The notes below the pieces were generated by a model. It ran no database searches. It was not told the origin of the DNA and was given only the letters and a program-made list of their open reading frames with translations. Shown one piece after another: positions 16,241-22,707 of a stretch of DNA of 22,707 nucleotides; the stretch's first letter is position 1, and the number at the start of each line of letters is the position of its first letter. Both the position numbers and the translations under genes were made by a program. Where the stretch lies: contig CAYNNP010000091.1 in assembly GCA_964398215.1 (NCBI GenBank), positions 1 through 22,707 on the forward strand, given 5' to 3'. The DNA is from CAYNNP01 sp964398215 (lineage in GTDB: Bacteria; Planctomycetota; Planctomycetia; Pirellulales; Pirellulaceae).

Positions 16241-19200
16241 TTACTCGGGCCGAAGAGCGTCAATGAGCGGAATCCGAAGGACTTGGCGGACAGCAACCAG
16301 CCCAGCCAGCAACCCGAAGGCGATGATTCCGATGACGACCAACACTGGCTGCAACACAGGCAGTCGAGTGCCGCTAAGCCAAGCGTAGGGCAATACGGCG
16401 ATGATCGCACAAATCGCTCCGCAACCAATTCCCAGCAACAACAAAGTCGCCGTTTCGGTCAACACCACACGCGCAAGTCGCTTGCGAGAAAATCCGATCG
16501 CTCGCATCACTGCCAATTCTTTACGTCGCTCCAACACACCGCGCAGTTGAGCGACCGCCAGCCCAATTGTCCCCAACAGCAATCCCAACGCACCCAGACT
16601 TTGAAAGGTTCGCAAGTATGTGTTTTGCACCGCCAGCATCCCCGAAAGCACATCTGCCGAATCGGATACGTCCATGCCTATGTCGCCCAATCGACTCTCA
16701 AGCGCCGAAGCAACGGTTGTTCGATCCGCTTCATCGCACGCGAACAGAAAGAATTGGCTTCCGCTGATTCGCGGAAAGTGCTCTTTGAAATTGTCGTCGC
16801 CAATCAACAACCGCCCCTGCAAGACGCTATTGCTAAGCAAACCGACAACCTTGAAATGCAGTTCTTTCTCCGGAAAGTCGAACGACCGAGTTTTACCAAT
16901 GCCACCCATTTGCAACGCCCACATCGCAGTATTCTGATCCAACACAACCGGCAACGGATCCGCTTCGGTTCCCAGTGCCGACGAATTCAATAGATCCCAC
17001 GGCGAACCTCCCTCGTCAATCGTCTCGTGCGAAGCCCACGCAAATCCTGGCAGATCATCGTTCGATCGAATGATTTCACCCAATTCATCTGGCACCCCAA
17101 GAACCGTTGGCTGCGAAGCCTGGTAAAGATTGTTGCAACTCGCATCTTGCCCTGGACGCATACGCATTGTGACCACCGAATTGTCCGGCAACATGCCAGC
17201 GTCTTCGCCCATCAAATCTCTACGCACCTGTTTGTCGCGAAAGTTCTTGTACAACGGTGTCGCTGAACGAGCAATCAAGTCGAACCCGCCCGTTCCTTTC
17301 TCTGTCGGCTGAAGCTGCAGTGCTGCCATCGCAATGATCAGAAAAGCCGCTGTGGCCATCAAACCGATCGTCAACGTGCTACGTAAAGGATTTCGTGATG
17401 CACTGCGTGTTGCCAATGAGTTGACGCTATAGGCTGTGGCTTGGGAGGTTCCGCCTGCGATTCGGCGTGGCAGCCGAAGTCTTGCGTGCATCAAAAACAA
17501 AATCGCGATCAGCAACAACATTCCACCACCGACAAACCCGCCAGCCGCGGCTTGTCCTCCGGCAATCGCGCCACCGATTGCGATCAATACGGCACATACC
17601 GCCATCACTGTGGGCACAACCGGAAACTTGCGTTGTTGCGTCGATGATTCGATGCCAGCTACCTGATTGTCCTCGCGTCCACTGACCAACGACTGAGCAT
17701 CACGTTTCAATAGCGAACGCAAAGTCCACCAAAGCGTGATCGCGCCCACAGCCCAACCACTGACGGCCCCGATCAACAAACTTTGTGGGCTCGCGTAGAA
17801 CCGCAGAAAAGGAACCGTGACGGCGCCGACCCACAGCGTTCGCAAACCCCACAGAACAAGCTTGGCATACAGCACGCCTCCCAGTACTCCCAACGCAACG
17901 CCAATCGATGAAACGATAAGCCCCTCGCCAAGCGTCAACTTTCCAATCCGTTTTGGAGTCCAGCCAACCGCCAACAAAGTTCCAAATTGGCGAATACGCT
18001 GAACCAACCCCAGTCGAAACAGCATCGTGATCAACATGATGGCTGCAAAGATCACGAAAAAGCTAAGCGACAAAAACAATCCGTCGAATGGTGTCGTGCC
18101 CTTCGCGGCAGCCAATTGTTGATCACGTATCGCATGCGGCTGCCAACCCAAATCATCCAGCAGCGGTTGCAGCGTGTCGCTGATTTGCTTTTCCAGCTGA
18201 TCTTGCGAACCGGCAGACGTGGCAATTCGCAATCCCGTTGTTTTGCCGAACCGACTGCCAAACAGCTCCTGGCCTTTCGCAAGCGGAATGAAAGCCTTGG
18301 GCGTCAGGCGATGATTGTTCCAGTAGTCATCGTCGTCGCTGTTTGTTTTTCGCTTCAGCGGGAACGGCAAATCCCAATCGTTGATCGAACGCTGGTCAGT
18401 GACACCAGGAACATCTGGCGTCAAATTTGGATCGTTGTAGACGGTAGGTCGTTCGCCAAACACAGCAGGTCGATTTCGCCGACCGTATGGCTTTGTCGGC
18501 TCGGTGATTTCAACGACTTGCGTAACAACGGCATCAAAGAACCTTTCGATTTCCAATCCATCTTCGACTTCCGGTTCGTAGTACGCCAGACGCAGTGGAG
18601 TGCCGACGGTGGCAGACAATCGCTCGGCTGCCCAATTGTTAATCACGACGGGAACACGCCCCTGCAAACCTTTGTCGATCGATTCAGGCAGTTCAAAATT
18701 CAATGGCAACGATTCCGAATTATCAATCGCGGTCACAATGCTGTAAGGAACCGACGCGGCCACGGTACCGTCGTCATTTAAACGCTCGATCGCATTGGCC
18801 AAATACGTCGAGACTTCCGTGACACTTCCCTCAGGCAACACTTCCTTTAGTTTGTCGACTGCGGCTTCTTGGATCAGCAAACGATCGCTGACAAGCGAGT
18901 AGTAATCAAACACGATGGCATCATCGCTTTCGTCGTCTTTGGGAAAGCGCTGTGTCATTCGCGTCAGACTCAACCCCAAGTCGCCAAGGCCCACCGAAAG
19001 CTGATCGGTTTTGATTTCCGAATCCAACAAAACCACATTGGCCTGTCCGTCTCTGTCCAAGACTTCGTTGATAACACTCCGCGCGACGTAGACGTTTTTA
19101 GGCGCAGCCTGATTGGCTGCCATCGAGAACCGGCCAAGCCCACGATCAGCGATCACGTCAACCACCTTCATTCGCGGCAATCCCTGCGTGCGGATGTCGC

Positions 19201-19729
19201 GTTTGCCAAGCGTGCTGTCGGCTGGAACTGCCTGCTCCTCTGGCAAACGCAACGTGATTTCGTCGCCAACCGATACTCCCAATTCCTGTGCCGCCGACGA
19301 ATTCAAAACCACCGATTGTTCACCAGGCATTTCTTTGGGCACGATCCCAGCCGTATCCAACTGCCAAAAATTGTCATCGCAACCAATGATCTGCAGTGAC
19401 CCCGAACGCCGAAGGTTCGAATCGTCAAACGTTTCACCAACACCGGTCGTGAAAAGCATCAACGGGTAGGCGTTGATGTCCTTGGGCACGATGCCTTCGG
19501 GTGAAAAAAAAGCTCCGGGAGCCAGCACTGTATTGGTTTTCCCAAGCCGCTCTGTTGTCAGCGCACGCAAGCTGCCCTTCATCGAATCGCCTACCAACAG
19601 CGCTCCAACAATCACGGCTGTGGCTGTGGCGACCCCTAAAGCCACCGACGTGTTGATCTTCCACGAATGTCGAAGCCCAGCCCGAATCATCTTGGCCAGT
19701 GAAAGCGTATTGGCGGAAGTTGAATTCAT
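16241..19729 (-). CDS. very large ABC transporter permease with two FtsX domains
   Basis: A membrane protein of about 1,162 residues, far longer than a MacB permease. The first helix (about 27-46, VALGVATATAVIVGALLVGD) precedes a long extracytoplasmic core. A first FtsX block of three helices follows, with the motif RIRQFGTLLAVGWTPKRIG. Further hydrophobic segments and a second core come next. A C-terminal FtsX block carries RRKELAVMRAIGFSRKRLA and ends IPLIDALRPE. This two-block layout is that of the LolC/E-like and lipoprotein/peptide-export FtsX families. No ATPase gene lies next to it upstream; the MacB-type ATPase five genes downstream could serve it, or an unlinked one. The ATG at 19729 begins the conserved part; the frame is open to 19852 through repeat DNA that is not coding. 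Confidence 0.9.
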   Translation of the reverse strand: MNSTSANTLSLAKMIRAGLRHSWKINTSVALGVATATAVIVGALLVGDSMKGSLRALTTERLGKTNTVLAPGAFFSPEGIVPKDINAYPLMLFTTGVGETFDDSNLRRSGSLQIIGCDDNFWQLDTAGIVPKEMPGEQSVVLNSSAAQELGVSVGDEITLRLPEEQAVPADSTLGKRDIRTQGLPRMKVVDVIADRGLGRFSMAANQAAPKNVYVARSVINEVLDRDGQANVVLLDSEIKTDQLSVGLGDLGLSLTRMTQRFPKDDESDDAIVFDYYSLVSDRLLIQEAAVDKLKEVLPEGSVTEVSTYLANAIERLNDDGTVAASVPYSIVTAIDNSESLPLNFELPESIDKGLQGRVPVVINNWAAERLSATVGTPLRLAYYEPEVEDGLEIERFFDAVVTQVVEITEPTKPYGRRNRPAVFGERPTVYNDPNLTPDVPGVTDQRSINDWDLPFPLKRKTNSDDDDYWNNHRLTPKAFIPLAKGQELFGSRFGKTTGLRIATSAGSQDQLEKQISDTLQPLLDDLGWQPHAIRDQQLAAAKGTTPFDGLFLSLSFFVIFAAIMLITMLFRLGLVQRIRQFGTLLAVGWTPKRIGKLTLGEGLIVSSIGVALGVLGGVLYAKLVLWGLRTLWVGAVTVPFLRFYASPQSLLIGAVSGWAVGAITLWWTLRSLLKRDAQSLVSGREDNQVAGIESSTQQRKFPVVPTVMAVCAVLIAIGGAIAGGQAAAGGFVGGGMLLLIAILFLMHARLRLPRRIAGGTSQATAYSVNSLATRSASRNPLRSTLTIGLMATAAFLIIAMAALQLQPTEKGTGGFDLIARSATPLYKNFRDKQVRRDLMGEDAGMLPDNSVVTMRMRPGQDASCNNLYQASQPTVLGVPDELGEIIRSNDDLPGFAWASHETIDEGGSPWDLLNSSALGTEADPLPVVLDQNTAMWALQMGGIGKTRSFDFPEKELHFKVVGLLSNSVLQGRLLIGDDNFKEHFPRISGSQFFLFACDEADRTTVASALESRLGDIGMDVSDSADVLSGMLAVQNTYLRTFQSLGALGLLLGTIGLAVAQLRGVLERRKELAVMRAIGFSRKRLARVVLTETATLLLLGIGCGAICAIIAVLPYAWLSGTRLPVLQPVLVVIGIIAFGLLAGLVAVRQVLRIPLIDALRPE

Positions 19730-20136
19730 AAGTGTGACGATTGTTCTTGACGAATGGCGTGAACGAAGGCGAACGGCAGACTGGCTTTTTGATTCTGGGT
19801 CATTTTGGTAACCCGACGCGTGAGCGAGGGACAACGCGAATCCCACGCACACGTCGGGTTACATTTCTTCAGGCAGCTTGGGCAGCACGAACACCCCACT
19901 CTGGTTGGTAGTTTCGAATCTGCTGGTCGCCCAACGAGGCTCATCATACGGAATATTCGGAACATCGGGAACGATCCGCAGTCCGCCCAGGGACCACAAA
20001 CACGGGTGCTATCGCCTGTAACGTTCTGGCAAACCGCATTCGGATTTGATGCCACAGAGTACCGATTGAAAGCAAAAGAGCCTGCGGAATGGATTTTCGT
20101 TGCATAGCGGCTACCACGCCGAATCGATATTCAAGG
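19730..20136. other. divergent intergenic region between the large permease and the tolC-like gene
   Basis: About 407 bases that should hold both divergent promoters. The clearest structure is the long palindrome at 19808-19862. No gene is supported. Short reading frames here run through the palindrome and look spurious. No clear sigma-70 boxes were recognised. Confidence 0.6.
19808..19862. repeat. interspersed palindromic element (planctomycete-type)
   Basis: The arms GTAACCCGACG (19808-19818) and CGTCGGGTTAC (19852-19862) are perfect 11-base inverted repeats. Nested pairs GCGTG/CACGC and GGGA/TCCC extend the hairpin. The left half contains CGACGCGTGAGCGAGGGA, a string I remember as frequent between Rhodopirellula genes, where it gives spurious TRRVSEG peptides. 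The copy number in this genome cannot be seen from one window. Confidence 0.6.
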
Positions 20137-22644
20137 ATGATAGACGTGTCACAGCTAAATTTTGCGCCAATCGCATTTCGGGCAATTACGCTCTCGACAC
20201 TCTTCTTGATTGGTTGCAATTTTGAAAATGCGCCAGACCTTTTGGAACATCCTCCGTTGATCGAGGACCCAGCCCCTCTGGTCAAATCGCCTAGCGACCT
20301 AGATGTCAGCCCAATACATCGCATCGCGAAAAAACCAGTCGCCTTAAGTGCTCCGATCGTCACTCCCGCGTCTCCGCCACCAGTGCTTGAGGGACCAGCA
20401 GAGTTGCCTGGAGTGATCGCAAAACCTAGTTCCCTACGTCTATCAACCGATCCTGATTTTCAACCAAACCAATATGACGGTTACGATCCCACCGGTGGCG
20501 AACCTACGTTTACCAAGATTGCGCAAGAGCCAAAGCCATTCACACCGCGGCCCTACCATGGCTACGACCCGATGGCTCCATCTGGCAAAACAAATCCCAC
20601 GACCGAACCGTTACTGAAACCACTACCGATTGCAGAGCCCGCATCGGAACCGCTGCCGATTCAAGAACCACTGCAGTTCCCAGAACCAGGTTCAGATCCA
20701 CTGCAACTTCCAGAGCTCGATTCAGAACCAATGGAGCTTCCAGAGCTCGGTTCAGAAACTCTACAACTTCCAGAGCCCACTTCAGCTTCTGACTCGGAGC
20801 AAGTTCCAGAACTAGAACTAGAACCAGAAGTCCAAGAGTTGCCTGCACCCGCACCATCGCTGGAAGAAATCGCGCCACTCGATCAGGAACCCGATACAAC
20901 AATTCAAGAACCGTCTTTGAGTGACCTGCCGGACTTACCACAAAACGACCAAGAGGAGATCTGTCCTGATCCGCCGCCCATGGAGGATCCGATGGGATTG
21001 CCTCCCGACGATTTGCAATCCACAGCATCATCGAATTTGCCACCGCAAATAACGACCGAGCCAAGACCGTTTGACGCAAGTGACTTGCCAGAAACATTGC
21101 GTGGTGTATCGCTAGACGAAATTCTTCGACACGCATTCAACGGCGCACAAGTGTTGCGGTCGCTTGGCATTCGCGTGATCGACAACCCTGCATCAGCGGT
21201 CACCGTCTACGATCCAGCGATTACGGTTAACGACCCATTCTTTGGTGAAAGCGCTGCTCTTTCTGAGTTCGATGCACTGTTGTCAGGAAGCATCAATTCA
21301 CAGAACAACGACCGCGTATTCAATAACGCCACACTGGGCGGGCAGGTCCAAGAGCTAACGCAAGACTTGGTGAACTTTAATGGCGGTTGGCAAAAACGAT
21401 CCCAAAATGGTGCTTTATGGGATGCAACCGTGCAAACGATCTACGACAACAACAATCGTGCGGGCAACAACTTTCGAAACTACTGGGAAACTCAATTCTC
21501 TGTTGGCGTTCGTCAGCCTTTGTTGCGAGGTGCCGGAACAGAGTTCAATCGTATCGCTGGACCAAATGCACAGCCAGGATTCAACTTTAGCAATGGCATC
21601 GTTATCGCAAAGCTAAATTCAAAAATCAGCGCCGTTGACTTTCAAATTGGTGTCAAGAATTTTGTGCGTGACATTCACACAGCCTACTGGCGGCTGCAAC
21701 AAAACTACCAAGACCTTGGCCAAATTATCGCTGCACGCGACTTGGCATATAAAACTTGGCAAGCAACGCTGGCCAAAAAACAATCGGATTTGATCGGCGC
21801 TGACAAAGAAGCACAGGCGAGAGCAAAGTACTATCGTTACGTTCGCCAAGTCCAAGTAGCTCTTGGCGGCGATTCAGGTCAAGGCGGCCTTTACTCGGCG
21901 GAGCGCCAATTGCGAAAGCTAGCTGGGATGGCGATTGTCGATCGTGAACTGCTGCAACCAACAGACATTGCGAACACGGCTGAATATGTCGTCAACTACG
22001 ACAACAGCCTGGCAACAGCGATCGCTCAGCGTCCCGAACTTAAACGCCAAACACTTGCTCTTCAGCAACAGCGGTTAAGAATGGTTGCCGCCAAGAACTT
22101 CTTGTTGCCGCAATTGGATTTAATCGGGCGATATCGAATTCGCGGCTTTGGTGACGACCTGGCTGGCAGCGGTGCCCGGTTCGATGCCGCCTCCGAAGAT
22201 TTCTTTTCACTGGATCATCAAGAATTCGAATTCGGAGTCGAAGTCGGCACACCCGTCGGCCGCCGCCAAGCACACGCGGCGGTCCGACACGCGAAACTGC
22301 AAGTCCACAAAGAGCAATCGATCCTTGATGAACAGCATCGTGATGTGCAATTGCAAGTCAGCGACGCGTTGGCCGAAGTGAATTCAAGTTTCCAGGCCTA
22401 CCAAACCTCGCGGCAGCAAGCCGAAGCTTCACGAGAACGATTGGAAGCATCCAAAACGCTCTTCGAAGTCGACAAAATCGAAATCGAATTCATGCTCGAG
22501 GCGCAAGAAGAGTTGCTGGGTATCGAACTGCAGCTTTCGAGTGATCAAATACGCTACGTACTTGCGATGGTTCGCCTGAACGACGCCACCGGCGACCTGC
22601 TAGCAGAAAGCAACGTGATCGTGTCAACACCCTGCTGCCACTGA
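20137..22644 (+). CDS. TolC-family outer-membrane efflux lipoprotein with acidic Pro/Glu-rich extension
   Basis: The outer-membrane channel of a tripartite exporter, about 835 residues against about 450 for usual family members. The signal peptide ends in the lipobox LIGC (Cys27). About 280 residues of Pro/Glu/Asp/Leu-rich low-complexity sequence follow, and then the outer-membrane efflux region (about 325-830). That region has two helical repeats (VKNFVRDIHTAYWRLQQNYQ; LALQQQRLRMVAAKNFLLPQ) and the family phrases VGVRQPLLRGAG and FGVEVGTPVGRR. It is divergent from the permease/adaptor operon and is the likely partner of that system. The start is uncertain: AAGGA (20133-20137) is ideally placed for a GTG at 20146, whereas the ATG at 20137 has no spaced ribosome site. 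Confidence 0.92.
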   Translation: MIDVSQLNFAPIAFRAITLSTLFLIGCNFENAPDLLEHPPLIEDPAPLVKSPSDLDVSPIHRIAKKPVALSAPIVTPASPPPVLEGPAELPGVIAKPSSLRLSTDPDFQPNQYDGYDPTGGEPTFTKIAQEPKPFTPRPYHGYDPMAPSGKTNPTTEPLLKPLPIAEPASEPLPIQEPLQFPEPGSDPLQLPELDSEPMELPELGSETLQLPEPTSASDSEQVPELELEPEVQELPAPAPSLEEIAPLDQEPDTTIQEPSLSDLPDLPQNDQEEICPDPPPMEDPMGLPPDDLQSTASSNLPPQITTEPRPFDASDLPETLRGVSLDEILRHAFNGAQVLRSLGIRVIDNPASAVTVYDPAITVNDPFFGESAALSEFDALLSGSINSQNNDRVFNNATLGGQVQELTQDLVNFNGGWQKRSQNGALWDATVQTIYDNNNRAGNNFRNYWETQFSVGVRQPLLRGAGTEFNRIAGPNAQPGFNFSNGIVIAKLNSKISAVDFQIGVKNFVRDIHTAYWRLQQNYQDLGQIIAARDLAYKTWQATLAKKQSDLIGADKEAQARAKYYRYVRQVQVALGGDSGQGGLYSAERQLRKLAGMAIVDRELLQPTDIANTAEYVVNYDNSLATAIAQRPELKRQTLALQQQRLRMVAAKNFLLPQLDLIGRYRIRGFGDDLAGSGARFDAASEDFFSLDHQEFEFGVEVGTPVGRRQAHAAVRHAKLQVHKEQSILDEQHRDVQLQVSDALAEVNSSFQAYQTSRQQAEASRERLEASKTLFEVDKIEIEFMLEAQEELLGIELQLSSDQIRYVLAMVRLNDATGDLLAESNVIVSTPCCH
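20671..20790 (+). repeat. 30-bp tandem repeat, four copies, in frame
   Basis: Four back-to-back 30-base units begin at 20671, 20701, 20731 and 20761. Each encodes a 10-residue unit of the form LQLPELDSEP. Units differ by several substitutions, and the period is exact and in frame, so copy number can change without breaking the gene. Confidence 0.85.
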
Positions 22645-22675
22645 GATGGCGACTTTCAAAGTGGCCGTCGATCTC
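22643..22675. terminator. hairpin overlapping the tolC-like stop codon
   Basis: GAGAT (22643-22647) pairs with ATCTC (22671-22675), and GGCGACTTT with AAAGTGGCC with one mismatch, around a one-base centre. A GTCG bulge lies on the right arm. No T-run follows. It may be a terminator or part of a palindromic repeat that continues past the window edge. Confidence 0.35.
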
Positions 22676-22707
22676 CGAGCGACGTAGCCCGACCGAACAG
22701 GTAGCCA

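Noticed and set aside
19959..19984. GGAACA-N16-GTCC upstream of the tolC-like gene as an ECF promoter
   Set aside because: The -10 part does not match CGTC; weaker than the msrP motif.
19726..20107. Short frames on both strands in the divergent spacer, including a VTRRVSEG peptide
   Set aside because: They are translations of the palindromic element and flanking non-coding DNA.

Overview
The window looks like chromosomal DNA of a planctomycete, most likely a Pirellulaceae / Rhodopirellula-type marine bacterium. This is inferred from gene content and style: a membrane-anchored Ser/Thr kinase with a large outer domain, a DUF3179 protein, a eukaryote-like UDP-sugar pyrophosphorylase, HlyD/MacB/FtsX transport genes with low-complexity extensions, roughly 50% GC, few clear Shine-Dalgarno sites, and an interspersed palindrome of a kind I associate with Rhodopirellula genomes. 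No tRNA, rRNA, CRISPR array, insertion sequence or prophage was seen.

Left part (about 150-7,900, all + strand). After a small hypothetical gene comes what reads as an envelope oxidative-damage repair island: msrP (Tat-exported molybdoenzyme), msrQ (haem membrane subunit, here fused to a plant-type 2Fe-2S ferredoxin domain), a peroxiredoxin/thioredoxin-fold lipoprotein with a CPFC motif, a transmembrane Ser/Thr protein kinase, a membrane-anchored MsrA-MsrB fusion, and an ECF sigma factor. Methionine-sulfoxide repair, thiol redox chemistry and two signalling proteins therefore sit together. An ECF-like promoter motif (GGAACC-N16-CGTC) lies upstream of msrP.

Middle (7,894-9,840). A 264-base gap carries a strong bulged hairpin. 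A secreted DUF3179 protein follows, and then, on the - strand, a 78-residue zinc-finger anti-sigma-like protein that closes the leftward operon.

Right part (9,584-19,729, - strand). One tightly packed leftward cluster, in transcription order: a very large double-FtsX ABC permease, a lipoate/biotin ligase-family protein, a UAP1-like UDP-sugar pyrophosphorylase, a MacA/HlyD-type adaptor with a Gly/Arg-rich tail, a MacB-type ATPase, a MacB-type permease, and the anti-sigma-like protein.

Far right (20,137-22,644, + strand). A TolC-family outer-membrane factor is divergently transcribed from this cluster. It has a lipoprotein signal and an acidic Pro/Glu-rich extension containing a 30-bp tandem repeat. 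With the adaptor, ATPase and permease it would make a complete tripartite efflux system. The basic tail of the adaptor and the acidic extension of the outer-membrane factor form an unusual, possibly complementary pair. The 407-base divergent spacer holds the long palindromic element.
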